Shown: in pieces, positions 13,591 through 24,057 of the stretch
How positions within the stretch are numbered: position 1 is the stretch's first letter
Layout of the letters: each line of letters opens with the position of its first letter
Assembly: GCA_025642065.1 (NCBI GenBank)
Contig: JAODUP010000548.1
Span: forward strand, 265,001-329,000
Source of the DNA: Paralvinella palmiformis
Lineage: Eukaryota > Annelida > Polychaeta > Terebellida > Alvinellidae
Direction of reading: 5' to 3'
Length of the DNA stretch: 64,000 nt
Position numbers and translations under genes: made by a program
The notes under the pieces: generated by a model
The model's input: only the letters and a program-made list of their open reading frames with translations
Databases searched by the model: none
What the model was told of the DNA's origin: nothing

Positions 13591-14069
13591 GTATTCGCGT
13601 TCCAGATTCAGTGTGATCAGTTTGAATCCTGTAGTGATTATATGGCGGACGTAAATGTGGAGAGCAAAGTAGATAGCGAATTTATCAATTCCAATTTCGA
13701 CTCTTTTTTTGCCTAATACTTTTATCATGAGTCGATACTCCGGCCCCTACTTGGAATACCTACTTCGAGTGGTTTATATTCCAAGTAGGATTGTCATGGA
13801 AAAAAATATGTCTGAATTAAACAAAGTTCTGGATCAGTTTGGTTCCATAAGTCTGAAGGAAACAAAGTTCTGGATCATTTTGGTTCGAGTATATTGGTAA
13901 CACCACATTTAAGTGTTAACGATAACAAAATGGTAAATTAATTTGTGAATTTAATTTTTTGTAGGAAATTCCAATTCTAATTAAAAATTTCTCAATTTCA
14001 TTTTTTTAAATAACCAATTCCAGAATTGGAATTGGCCATCAATTCCAATTCCGGAATTAAATTGACCCC

Positions 14070-14513
14070 ATGTCTGGTCCGGGGCAACACCGGTGGCCAT
14101 ATCTGTCGACGATGTTTCGATTCTTGTCGAGGAAGGGCTTGAGGTTCATCAAGCGGCGCATGACTGCAATGCAGCAGGCAACACCAGATGACCAGGCATC
14201 AGACCATTCGGATGAAGATGACTTCTTTGTTAAAAAGTGCGACAATTCAACAACTCTAACGCAGCTTGATGAGTATCTGCTGAGTCCATCTACAGAGACG
14301 ATGACAGTCACGGCATGGTCACTCACCAATCGGCTGTTCTTCGAAACCAACCCTCCCCTGCCAGCTAGCGCTGCATGCGAGCGCCTGTTCATTGCAGCTG
14401 GGCATATCTTCACCCCAATGAGGGCTCGCATTGGCGACACCAACTTTGAAAATCAGCTTTTGCTGAAGTTGAACGCATCTGTAAATTGTCTTATCTCTTA
14501 TATATATATTTGA
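14070..14513 (+). pseudogene. hAT transposase C-terminal dimerisation region (fragment)
   Basis: The 147-residue frame contains LPASAACERLFIAAGHIFTP (about residues 99-118), the hAT C-terminal signature (family form S-x-x-x-E-R-L-F-S-x-x-G), then NFENQLLLKLN. Upstream acidic residues and LTQLDEYLL match the linker before that domain. The RNase H-like catalytic core and BED zinc finger are absent, and the reading from the W of the AWSL block to the C-terminus is shorter than usual, so the element cannot encode its own transposase. The ATG at 14070 is merely the first in frame; the region upstream is AT-rich and closed. It lies within terminal repeats at 13183 and 14636. Confidence 0.85.
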
Positions 14514-14639
14514 TCTTTAGTTTTTGTGTTACGATAAATTGTATCTTCTACTTTTAATTCAATTACTTTTAGAAAATAGTTTTGAAGAGGTTTACTTCTA
14601 CTCAAGTATAAAATAAAAGTAGTTCAGTCACCCCTGATG

Positions 14640-15440
14640 ATATCTTTTTTTTCCGACGAGCATCTTATTTCATTAATCAAGGACATTTGCGTTATGCGAA
14701 TACGATTGTGTATGCTTCGATATGGACGAATATCCATGCATTTTCGGACACCTTCTGACCTATTTTTCTGCTATCCTACCTTATTCTATTTAACAGAGAG
14801 GTTGTTTTATTGAAAAACGATCATCACGAAGAACAACAAAACACACAAAAAAACAGTTATCACACACAGCGAATTTAGAACCATTAATAAACGTCTCTTG
14901 TATATTTCTCTGGCGGCGAGATTTTTGTTTACCTTCACACATAATCTAGTATACTATTATTTATGCGTAATAAACAAGTGTTTGTTGGCAATGGCGTTTG
15001 TTTCTTATACAAAGATCCATTATTCCAATTCAATTCAAATTGTTTATTTCAAAATTCGCGTTAAATCATTTTAATGACACGGACCAAATGCACAGAATGC
15101 TGAAAAGTAGGATTCTCGAAGCATTGCTTATATAATGCCCCCCCCCCAACACTTTAGATAACATTAATAATTTCATAATTATCCAGTCGTGTTATTTATT
15201 TAATTTATTGCTGTCAATTAAAAACAAACGATGCTACCTGGTCACCTCGGTATGACATATCCAACTTTGATGTTTAATGTTTAATTTCCTCAGTATCCGA
15301 GGTCTCATATAAAGTAGTCAACAAGTGACATCCAACACGCTGTCAGCATCCATCATCAGTCGGTGTACCAGTACCGAGGAGAGGGACTGTTCATAACAAC
15401 ATCTAGTACTCCCGCTGACCGTTGATAACAGAAAATAGTA
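14640..15440. other. non-coding stretch upstream of the coiled-coil gene
   Basis: No coding signal or repeat recognised. A C9 run lies near 15139. Confidence 0.5.
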
Positions 15441-15461
15441 CTCCCGGAGGCGATGAACAAG

Positions 15462-15493
15462 TATATAACGTGACGAGACGGGGACAATCAGTT
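15462..15493 (+). promoter_or_regulatory. candidate core promoter (TATA + initiator) of the coiled-coil gene
   Basis: TATATAA at 15462-15468 is followed by TCAGTT at 15488-15493. The A of TCA is 28 bp from the first T of the TATA box, the usual metazoan spacing. It points to a transcript starting near 15490. Inferred from sequence only. Confidence 0.45.
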
Positions 15494-15953
15494 CGTCATT
15501 TACGCTGACTAACCACCCATAAAGCTTGTCATAATCGTTAAGATATCACTTGTACACACACAAATGTACAAAACGGTCCGAAATCGGTTACGTCCACCGT
15601 CTGATGGGACGAATAGAAAACAGTCCGAATGAAGCCCCTGTGTCGGACTGCGCTGTTAACGAGCTGAGAGCCAACATTTAGTGCTTTGGTCGATGATTAC
15701 ACGCAGGTGGCGTGTGTTATGACCTGAAACCATAAAAAGGCAATTAACACCTGACAAACGCTGTCATTTACATGATCAGTTCGGCGAGGGCCATTGTGAC
15801 GTATTCGAGCTACCGTGGGAAATGTGTTTCTTGCCATTCGAGCCACCACCGCTGGTATACAATCCATTGTTCTTACACAGACAACAAAACGTGAAGATCG
15901 TCGTGCTTTATTCGAGCAACAACCGCGGGATGATCTTTGCCACATTTACCGAG
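15490..15953 (+). other. candidate non-coding first exon of the coiled-coil gene
   Basis: A consensus donor GAG|GTAAGT at 15951-15959 and an acceptor TTTTCGATTTCCAG ending at 16639 would remove an intron of 686 bp that contains the TGAG arrays and a SINE. The join would keep the frame open from a stop at 15797, but no ATG occurs in that part of the exon, so I treat it as 5' UTR. Confidence 0.4.
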
Positions 15954-16033
15954 GTAAGTTAAAAGATTGTCATTTTCGAATAAGTATTTGGGCGGTGGGT
16001 GTCCCTTAACGTTTGGATAAGTTAGATAGGTAG

Positions 16034-16096
16034 TGAGTGAGTGAGTGAGTGAGTGAGTGAGTGGTGGTGGTGGTGGTGGTGGTGGTGGTGGTGGTG
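16034..16096. repeat. (GTGA)n and (GGT)n microsatellites
   Basis: Two short adjacent arrays inside the inferred 5' intron of the coiled-coil gene. Confidence 0.9.
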
Positions 16097-16211
16097 AGTG
16101 TGAGTGGTAGTGAGAATGATGTGAAAGTGAGTGGTGATGAGAAGGGGATGACTTGATTTGAGTAAGTTAAGATGATTTTGAATAAGTATTTGGGGTGGTG
16201 TTAAGTTGTAG

Positions 16212-16340
16212 TTGAGTGAGTGAGTGAGTGAGTGAGTGAGTGAGTGAGTGAGTGAGTGAGTGAGTGAGTGAGTGAGTGAGTGAGTGAGTGAGTGAGTGAG
16301 TGAGTGAGTGAGTGAGTGAGTGAGTGAGTGAGTGAGTGAG
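16212..16340. repeat. (GAGT)n tetranucleotide array
   Basis: About 32 uninterrupted GAGT units. The reverse strand reads as a poly-THSL frame, which is an artefact. Confidence 0.97.
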
Positions 16341-16422
16341 TCCCAAATACATACGGTGTCATTAACATAAATGAAATCAGACAGAGCGTAACAAGAATTT
16401 TATGGTTTCCATTCATTTAACT

Positions 16423-16596
16423 AGGGGCGCCTTCCGTGGTATAGAGGTAGCGTGTTGAACCACAGATCACTACCACCCGAGTTCGAATATCGGCGTGGGC
16501 ATACCTGAAGGCTGTGCCATCTTTGATTTCGCTTCATTGCCTTTCGAGGTCGCTCGGCCCATTTAGCCTACCATGTGCACAAAGGTCATCAATCAG
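16423..16596 (+). mobile_element. main-family SINE, copy 3, with 10-bp target duplication
   Basis: Starts GGGCGCCTTCCGTGG, with box A TGGTATAGAGGTAGCG and box B GAGTTCGAATATC, then the family body to GTGCACAAAGGTCATCAATCA. TCATTTAACT at 16413-16422 is repeated perfectly at 16597-16606. The insertion sits only 33 bp before the inferred splice acceptor of the downstream gene, and it supplies the upstream in-frame ATG at 16573, which is therefore unlikely to be the real start. Confidence 0.92.
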
Positions 16597-16659
16597 TCAT
16601 TTAACTCTAGCTGTAGCTTAATATGTTTTCGATTTCCAGTAACGTTTACGTTTGCGACA

Positions 16660-18240
16660 ATGACAGATAACAGTTCTCATCAGCAGTCAACTTACCGTAA
16701 ACCTCCACTTCCGCCCCAAGACACGCCGCAGCCGATCTACCAAAACGTGGCACAGAAACCGACCTTCAACCTTGAATTGGATTCATATTTTCGGACGATG
16801 AAAAGGAAATTTTATCAAACATTCGACTTCCTACGAGTTTGGGAACAGACATTTCGGAAGTCAAAATCGGAAACGGAATTTATGGAGCAGTTTCTGAAAC
16901 GAGACAGAAATAGCACTTCCGGCGAAAACAAACGCGGACCTATATGCCATCTTGGCAGGGACTATCTGCCAAAGAGGATGTTATCTTTTGAAGAGCAGCT
17001 ACAGATCCGTCTGTCCAGAATGAGTTTCATAGCTCAGACACTGCGCTGTTTGTTGTGTCGGGAAAGGGAAAGGCGTCTGAAACTTTTCTGCGACGCCAAC
17101 ACGAGCTTCGTCCGATCTGAAAAGATCATCGAAGAAATGGCCGCATCGTATGACCGGCACGTGGCCGAGACTCGAGACAAGCATCAGCTGGAAGTAGAAT
17201 CTCTGAGACACGAGCAGAGATTATACGAGGCATCGCGAAGACAATATCTAACAACCATCACGACGCAACGAGAGACCATAGGAAAACTACAGCGAGAAAT
17301 AGAGGAGAAAAGCAACCGTATCGATCGTCTGACTGAGGAAGTGTACTCGCTTGAACAGCGTACTGCAGAACTGGTCGGGGAGCTGGCATCTTTAAAACCT
17401 GAAACTGGCAGAGATCCTAATAGTGGCGGTGTGGCCAAGTTACAGTTGGACGATGAGGTGCGGCACAGAAAGCATTTGGAACTACTTCTTGAAATCGGGA
17501 TTGGTAAGCTTCGCTATCTGGAAACGGGCAACGGTCGCTTGCCGACTATCCACCGGAAGTGCCATTCCGCGACTACTCCAAGACGGAATGCTTCGTTCAG
17601 CGCCGAGAGAAGCGACCCCGATTTATGCGGCACTTCCGAAGACGACCAGTCGCACTTTCTCTCCGACACCACGATGTCATCAGTCGCTTCTTTGGATAGT
17701 ACTGTTAGCGACAACTCGATGGTACCGACCGACCCGGACATCGGCGTAAGCAGACGACATGTCGTCTCAGCCGGAGAACTGGACGGCGACGACGTGTTCT
17801 GTACGAAACGGGCAAAGAAGAAGGGTCGTGCGCTGCTGAAACGCCTCTTGAAAAGTAGCACTTCTTTGGACGGCGAGGCGGCGTCCTGCGGTTTTGAAAC
17901 GCCATCAAAGGTCGGCTACGGGAAGGGAAAACTTCGAAGTAGACCGGACGGTCATGACGAAACTAGGACTTTACTGGACACGTTGGATAGGGAAGAAGAC
18001 GACATCGATGACAAAGGAACGATGACGGACGACGTCAAGTGTTCCCAGGACAGGAAAGTAGAGATAAAACACAGTGTACCAAGTCACGCGGATAGCAAAC
18101 CGCCAAAAGGAGGACTCGGTGTCTTCGCCAAGGACATCGGCAGGAAACTGAAACGGAAACAGCGTGCGAGGACGATCGAAATTCCCCGATTAAGCATTGA
18201 AGATATTAAGGCAATGAATAAAGCACACGAGTGGAATTAA
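16660..18240 (+). CDS. unrecognised coiled-coil protein, 526 residues, single coding exon
   Basis: I do not recognise the family. The frame is uninterrupted for 1,581 bp. I start at the ATG at 16660 (MTDNSSHQ); an in-frame ATG at 16573 lies in the SINE. In order: a Pro-rich N-terminus with KPPLPPQDTPQP (14-25), possible SH3-type ligand; a basic/aromatic segment (40-70); a Cys/Arg-rich stretch around RCLLCRERERR (129-139); a long charged heptad-like coiled coil (about 150-285, broken near 248-262); an acidic Ser/Thr region (315-365); a basic amphipathic patch KRAKKKGRALLKRLLK (383-398); an acidic segment (443-459); and a basic tail KDIGRKLKRKQRAR (491-504) ending HEWN. No signal peptide or membrane segment is seen. 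It is tail-to-tail with mos, about 1 kb away. A cytoskeletal or scaffold role is possible from the coiled coil, but this is inference. Mixed codon use and compositional variety argue for a real gene. Confidence 0.8.
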   Translation: MTDNSSHQQSTYRKPPLPPQDTPQPIYQNVAQKPTFNLELDSYFRTMKRKFYQTFDFLRVWEQTFRKSKSETEFMEQFLKRDRNSTSGENKRGPICHLGRDYLPKRMLSFEEQLQIRLSRMSFIAQTLRCLLCRERERRLKLFCDANTSFVRSEKIIEEMAASYDRHVAETRDKHQLEVESLRHEQRLYEASRRQYLTTITTQRETIGKLQREIEEKSNRIDRLTEEVYSLEQRTAELVGELASLKPETGRDPNSGGVAKLQLDDEVRHRKHLELLLEIGIGKLRYLETGNGRLPTIHRKCHSATTPRRNASFSAERSDPDLCGTSEDDQSHFLSDTTMSSVASLDSTVSDNSMVPTDPDIGVSRRHVVSAGELDGDDVFCTKRAKKKGRALLKRLLKSSTSLDGEAASCGFETPSKVGYGKGKLRSRPDGHDETRTLLDTLDREEDDIDDKGTMTDDVKCSQDRKVEIKHSVPSHADSKPPKGGLGVFAKDIGRKLKRKQRARTIEIPRLSIEDIKAMNKAHEWN

Positions 18241-18255
18241 CATAAACCCCTTCTC

Positions 18256-18257
<2 letters not shown>

Positions 18258-18291
<34 letters not shown>
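18258..18291. repeat. (TA)n microsatellite in the 3' UTR
   Basis: About 17 TA units starting 18 bp after the stop codon. Confidence 0.9.
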
Positions 18292-18293
<2 letters not shown>

Positions 18294-18503
18294 CGCCCTG
18301 ATATAATGTAGTAAAACATAGCACTAGTGTTGTGAAAGTTATTTATTTGTTTGCTCTAAATGTCTCATTTTAAATGGCAAGAAAGACATTATATGACATC
18401 TAATACATGTAATATTTATTCCATATATTCTACTCAATCTATTACCTTGTATAAGATATGTCGGTAATCTACATATACAAGATATTGAAAATGTGCATTG
18501 ATA

Positions 18504-18513
18504 AATAAATAAA
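18504..18513 (+). other. candidate polyadenylation signals of the coiled-coil gene
   Basis: Two overlapping AATAAA hexamers about 265 bp after the stop codon, giving a short AT-rich 3' UTR. Confidence 0.5.
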
Positions 18514-18576
18514 AAGTATTAAATTATTCCCTTTTTTACACATCATCTCAGTTACAAAAATAGTAGTCGCAAAGTA

Positions 18577-18641
18577 GTAGCAGTTGTAACAATAGCAGCA
18601 GTTGTAACAATAGCAGCAGTTGTAACAATAGCAGCAGATGT
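18577..18641. repeat. 18-bp tandem repeat, about 3.5 copies
   Basis: Unit AGCAGTTGTAACAATAGC, near-identical copies, in the intergenic space between the convergent genes. Confidence 0.85.
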
Positions 18642-19215
18642 AGAACAAACGAACTCAAAATAAGGAAGCGTATCTAATGTTTTTTAAACAAGTGTACATC
18701 TAACCAACTGCGAGTTTCTGCATACGCGCGTGAATGTGCATACATCCCATGACTTGTCAAAAAATGCGTATTGGCGAGGTGTATGGGGGGGGGGGGGAAG
18801 AAATTACTATCTTCACCAAATAGATGTTACTGTACACCTTTTTATATATTTAATTAGTTTTTCTGTAACCCAATTTACAAAATCGTACTGGACGGGTTTG
18901 AAAATAAACTTTGAAAATTAACAGTGAAGAAAAACTCAATAATAAATAAAACCAAACTGACAATAAACTAATAGTGTTCAGAAATAACAAAATAAGGAAC
19001 AAGTGTCCCGAAGTAAGTTCCATGTCACATAAACATCATACACACCAATTAATGAAGGTAAAATAAAATAAATAGAAATAATAATATCGGCTTACCTAGC
19101 CAATATGTGATCAAGTCAAATTAAAGCCTACCCAAATAACCTTGATTTAGTAGTAATCGTAGTTGTGGATGATCAAAAAATCGTCCCGCTGATTGGTCTG
19201 AAATTAAATAAACAC

Positions 19216-19222
19216 AATAAAA
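19216..19222 (-). promoter_or_regulatory. candidate cytoplasmic polyadenylation element in the mos 3' UTR
   Basis: On the minus strand TTTTATT lies 55 nt after the mos stop codon. Vertebrate mos mRNA is controlled by such U-rich elements during oocyte maturation. I see no AATAAA hexamer close downstream, so the assignment is tentative. Confidence 0.3.
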
Positions 19223-19277
19223 CACGAATGGCAGAATGTGTTAACTAATAGCCAAATTAATCGTCCGCTGGAGTGTT

Positions 19278-20315
19278 TTATACAAAATTCTGAACCTCTA
19301 AGCTGGAATGGCGGCGGTACGAGCCATTTTCGTAATTCTTTGGCTGTTCGGGGTCAAATATACTGTCGTATGTTTTGTAGGTTATTATGTCTCGTTTCCA
19401 AAAAGATAGCACCTCAACGAGGTCATCGGCCGAAGGTCGTACACGAACGTCGTGATGCCAGCATTGTTTGTAGAGTTCGATGTAACATTTCTCCACGGGG
19501 ATATCCGTGCAATCTTTCTGTAATTTGACGGACAGCGTTGGACGGAGGTGCGACCTGACTACGGCAAAGATGACCGGTTGCTGAGGCAGGCCGCTGTACG
19601 GTACCTCTAACGACAACATCTGCCACATGGTTATCCCGAGGGCGTAGATGTCCGCCTTCGTACTGGCGGGCTGTCCTCGGAGCAACTCCGGCGCCCGATA
19701 AACGTAGGTTCCGGTCAGATGGGAGCGAATGTTCTGATTGGCTGATCCAGTCTTTTTCATGGTTTCCTGGCTGCAGCCGAAATCGGCCAGTTTGCATCTG
19801 TTTGTGGTTTCGTTCACGATGACGTTGGCCGGTTTCACGTCGAGATGAATGAGGCAGTTTCTGTGCAAGTAGGCCAGCGCCTGGGAAATGTCCAAAGCGT
19901 AGCTCATCCGCACCAGCACGTCGAACGGTCGTTCGGCCTTGTTGATCAGTTGTTGCAGGTTGTGGGTGCCGGCGTATTCCATGACGATAAGCGGGTCCTC
20001 GACTGGAGTTCCTGCGGCGGTTGCCAGCACGCAAACGATATTCGGATGCGAGAAATTCAACAGACGACTCTCGGCTTTGAAGCTTTCCGTCTTCGCTGCG
20101 ACATTCTTCATGTGAGAATGTAAGCGTTTGACAGCGACAGGTAGGCCGACATTGTCGAGTTTCGCTAAGTAAACCGACCCAAATCCACCGGTACCGATTA
20201 ATCGGCCGTACTGTATGTTGGTAATCGGGGTGTTGCCCCAGGATACGTCCAGAGACGACCCACTGCTATTGGAGGGCGTCGGAGAGGTGAAATCGCTGTC
20301 CATATCGTCACCCAT
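19278..20315 (-). CDS. mos: Mos-type serine/threonine kinase, intronless
   Basis: Mos is the germ-cell MAPK kinase kinase that phosphorylates MEK and holds oocytes in meiotic arrest. The 345-residue protein is one complete kinase domain in a single exon: Gly-rich loop GTGGFGSVY (41-49), VAVK lysine 63, helix-C Glu 82, catalytic loop HLDVKPAN (157-164) with Asp 159, DFG Asp 178 in KLADFGCSQ, LTGTYVYRAPELLRG activation segment (200-214), and STKADIYALGITMWQM. HLD instead of HRD, ADFGCS, and THRAPE-like YRAPE after a Gly-Thr-Tyr are Mos features. The length matches vertebrate Mos (about 345). ATG codons at 20315 and 20303 both fit; the second (Met5) has the better context (G at -3, G at +4). Nearest alternative would be a RAF/MLK-like kinase, which lacks this motif set. 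TATA-like sequence lies about 275 bp upstream. Confidence 0.94.
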   Translation of the reverse strand: MGDDMDSDFTSPTPSNSSGSSLDVSWGNTPITNIQYGRLIGTGGFGSVYLAKLDNVGLPVAVKRLHSHMKNVAAKTESFKAESRLLNFSHPNIVCVLATAAGTPVEDPLIVMEYAGTHNLQQLINKAERPFDVLVRMSYALDISQALAYLHRNCLIHLDVKPANVIVNETTNRCKLADFGCSQETMKKTGSANQNIRSHLTGTYVYRAPELLRGQPASTKADIYALGITMWQMLSLEVPYSGLPQQPVIFAVVRSHLRPTLSVKLQKDCTDIPVEKCYIELYKQCWHHDVRVRPSADDLVEVLSFWKRDIITYKTYDSIFDPEQPKNYENGSYRRHSSLEVQNFV

Positions 20316-20589
20316 ACGCTAATCCCTGCCAAGATATAGATGACTGATTTAGCGGCGACGTTGCTAAATATGAAATGCGGTGAGAAAGGTTCCACAAATG
20401 TACTCGATACCAACTCTCGCCATAGTAGTACTCCACTCAGTCAAAACATTATACAAACGTCTGCTCCTCAGATCAGCCGCACCTCGTCACCGTCCAGGTC
20501 CCCTAAAAAACCCCGCTAACTAGTAATGTTGACGAACAAGGAGACATCGATTTTATTTTTGGTTTAGCACATTAATGGGATAGGCTTTA

Positions 20590-20596
20590 TTATATA
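20590..20596 (-). promoter_or_regulatory. candidate TATA box of mos
   Basis: Minus-strand TATATAA 275 bp upstream of the first ATG; transcription would start near 20563 and give a 5' UTR of about 250 nt. Inferred. Confidence 0.35.
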
Positions 20597-21171
20597 GTTA
20601 CGTAGTGTAGAGTGCATGAGTAACTTGTTGGGTTTATTTAGGATCCTTTTGTAAGGAACATTATCGCCATAAAATCTGGGTTGGAAACTACAGGTTCGTT
20701 AGTGAAAAATAAGAAACTATTTGCAAACACGTAAATATATTAAACACTGGCCTTAAATCGACCCCTTTCAGCGATATATATAATATTTGATATTTTCTCG
20801 ATGTTAACTCACTTTTCGCGGATTAAAAGAAGTTACAATTAAGGTTAGAAGTGTACTTTGGTTTTACCCAGTTAACGTAGAACTATCAAATAAATAATCC
20901 AAATTCATTCCAATAAAGATTCACGATCATGGTTCAGCAGAATAAAAAAATTAAAAGTGGTGAATTTAATACTTTTTTCATTGCTTATTTCATTGTATCG
21001 AGATGCATCCCTACTCTTTTATTTAAAATCTCTCCCGCCAGACTCTCAGTTCCAGGTGAGATCAAGGCCTAGGCCAAATAAACTACTTATTCACTGATTT
21101 CGAACCTCATGGATTACGAAAGATCGCGATACACGTCACTCAAACGGGGTATTGCATCATTACGCCAATGA

Positions 21172-21369
21172 TAGTGATGATGATGATGATGATTGATGTC
21201 TTACCGCCACTTTTGTGCACATGGTAGGCTAAATGGGCCGAGCGACTTCCAAAGGTAATGTGGCGAAGTCAAAGATGAAACAACCTGCAGATATGCTCAC
21301 TCCGAGATTCGAACCCGGGTGGTAGTGATATGTGGTCCAACACGCTACCGCTAGACCACGGAGGCGCCC
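21172..21369 (-). mobile_element. main-family SINE, copy 4, full length with perfect target duplication
   Basis: Minus strand: GGCGCCTCCGTGG head, box A TGGTCTAGCGGTAGCG, box B CGGGTTCGAATCTCGG, family body, and a tail of CATCAATCATCATCATC. The 14-bp CATTACGCCAATGA at 21158-21171 is repeated exactly at 21370-21383. Intact ends, perfect duplication and good promoter boxes mark it as the youngest copy here. Confidence 0.96.
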
Positions 21370-22125
21370 CATTACGCCAATGAAAACCATTCGTACACAT
21401 CATTAATGGGCATAATCGCGACGATAACTTTGTTTTCAAATTTGTGATTATCCATCCAACCTGCAACCTTTTCAGTAGGGAGTAGAATAGACGACCTCTT
21501 ACAAAAAGTAGACATCAGCTCACCTGTGTTGACCTATAAAAACACCGCGACATCATTGCCGCGACGTTACTGGAGGGGAGGTTTGGGTGTGGGGAAAGAG
21601 AGTAGTTAAGGGCTGGCCTTGGGGTAGTGGTAGCCATACTAACACAGTAGTTGCACTTCTTCATTAGGGGCTCTCCCCTGAAAAAGATGAGGGAAATAGA
21701 GTATTTGGGGGTATTCTAGGCCACTTTTTCGCCAAAACCAAAGTAGGCGACCAATTTTCTACCCTTAAAATGGGGGACTAGGGACTGTAAAATAGACGAC
21801 GTATAGCGTCAGGCGTCGGCTGCTAATGACAAGGCTGCAACTGAAGTCCGTGTAATTTATTGGGTTTACCATGCCAACACCTGAAGTCTACAGTGCAGTG
21901 TTCTGTTAACTTCACAACGAGACTGTCCTTATTTCGCCGGAGCAATCCATGTTGTTATTAATATAACTAATATTAGCAGATGATTATGTCTTAATGACCA
22001 TCATTTGGAAATTTCGAGCCAACATTCTCTATTTGACTATAAGTCTACCAGGAGTTTCATTTCTGAGTGATGTATATTGGGTTTCTGTGGCTGATATAAG
22101 GTCTACCAATTGACTTCTCTGTCTC

Positions 22126-22443
22126 TTGTTTGTTGTGCCATGTTTCAGATATTTTGTGCCATGTTTCAGATATGTGGTGCCATGTTTAAGATATGATGTC
22201 CATGTTTCACATATGTTGTGCCATGTTTCAGATATGTCGTGCCATGTTTCAGATATGTTGTGCCATGTTTCAGATATGTCGTGCCATGTTTCAGATATGT
22301 TGTGCCATGTTTCAGATATGTCGTGCCATGTTTCAGATATAATGTGCCATGTTTCACATATGTCGTCCATGTTTCACATATGTCGTCCATGTTTCACATA
22401 TGTCGTCCATGTTTCACATATGTTGTGTCATGCTTCACATGAG
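22126..22443. repeat. 21-bp minisatellite, about 15 units
   Basis: Units of the type TGCCATGTTTCAGATATGTCG, with 20-bp variants (TCCATGTTTCACATATGTCG) towards the right. The open frames on both strands are periodic readings of the array. Confidence 0.92.
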
Positions 22444-22710
22444 AATATACTTTGTTTTCGTTCTCGGACTACATATTTATGGTATATAGCTAGATTTCCT
22501 ATAATGTTTATTTACTAGTCATTATTATTGTGTTTTAATGTATTTTTAATATTTAATATTTTATATACTGAGGTAGGTACTAACCTTGGCATAACCTATT
22601 TAGATCTTCAATAACAGTGTATATTAAGTTTTAAAAATTGGAATATACTCATGGACCAAAGATCCACTGGCCAAGTGGGTTTTCATCTATTATCAAACTA
22701 AAATATTATT

Positions 22711-22933
<223 letters not shown>

Positions 22934-23040
22934 TACCCCGCCCTACGTCATTAATTTGTTCCAAAAGCTGTGACGTAACCCGCTTTTTGACGTCAACCGG
23001 ATGTAATGGCTTTCCATGTAAATATTTTATTATACATACA

Positions 23041-23143
23041 TTTTTGTTTGTTTTTACTTCGTTTTTACTGTGTTTTACTGTGTTTTTACTGTGTTTTTAA
23101 TGTGTTTTTACTGCGTTTTTACTGCGTTTTTACTGTGTTTTAA
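23041..23143. repeat. 13-bp T-rich tandem repeat
   Basis: About seven copies of GTTTTTACTGTGT/GCGT-type units. Confidence 0.8.
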
Positions 23144-24057
23144 ATTATTTAGCCCCTACAACTTGATAAAAAGTCATATCTTTCCTATGCATTTAGGGGA
23201 TCATTGGGTTAATGTTAACCACCTGAAGTTTAGCCATGATGGGTATAGAAGATGGGCATTCATATAGATTCACTATTGACAGTTATTTCATGATGTAATC
23301 ATACCAGAAACAAAATGTAACTCTACAACTTTTGAGACTACAACATTGTGTAATTTATCAGTATATATTGATACTTGTCAACTTCACAATGTCTGGCAGA
23401 AAACACAATTGTGTGTGATTATACTTTGATGAGACTAAAATTGTTGGGAAAGCGGTATGTGGGGCAATGTGCAAAAATGTGACAAAGAAATGTAGGAATT
23501 TGTCACCAAAATAAAAATATAAATTTTAAATTATTATATAAATTAAAAAAATAGTATTTGTTTTAAATCATGATTTTTTGCAACCCTGTTTATAGATAAC
23601 ATAGAGTTTTCGATTGAGTGAGATCAAATTATGAGATACTTCAATTCGTTAGACAACAAACTAATGTGATATTTAAATGGTAAATATCAAAACCTTTGCA
23701 TGCCAACTATTCAAACAATTTTATCATGTTATGCAGATTTTACTCCAGATTTCACATGCGGAAGATTGTTGTTTAAGTTCAATTTGAAATTTTAATTCTG
23801 TTTTATTATATTGTTGTCAAGTCATAATAATTTATATAATTTTTATACATAAATGCATTTCGCAGATGTACTTAATAAATCATTTTATGTACAATTGACC
23901 TATTTAGGTGAATTTGACTATTTTGTTATAAAATGAATTTTCTTCGGACATCTCCATTTAATTTTTCCATATTTTGTATCGTGCATGTTTATCTTTTGTG
24001 TATGTATGTTATCTCAATCAATAGTAATGTAAATTTATGCGTTCACATGAAATAATA

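Larger units (their letters stand above)
13183..14636 (+). mobile_element. decayed hAT-family DNA transposon
   Basis: The left end begins CTGGGGTGAC and the right end, reverse-complemented, begins CAGGGGTGAC, in the C-A/T-GGGGTG style of hAT terminal repeats. Both ends share a subterminal ACTTGAG-C/T-AG. A hAT transposase C-terminus lies inside at 14070-14513. A main-family SINE is nested at 13425-13590. No clean 8-bp target duplication is readable (ACATAATG left, ATGATATC right), perhaps because the left flank is tandem array. The internal region at 13960-14060 is rich in AATTCCAATTCC. Confidence 0.7.

Noticed and set aside
15697..15945. 82-residue reverse frame opposite the inferred first exon
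   Set aside because: No motif, no splice or promoter support; overlaps the plus-strand exon candidate.
16573..16659. Upstream ATG of the coiled-coil frame
   Set aside because: The ATG lies in the SINE and a plausible splice acceptor lies between it and the ATG at 16660.
22029..22518. 74-130-residue frames of Cys/His/Met or His/Leu/Thr repeats
   Set aside because: Readings of the 21-bp minisatellite.
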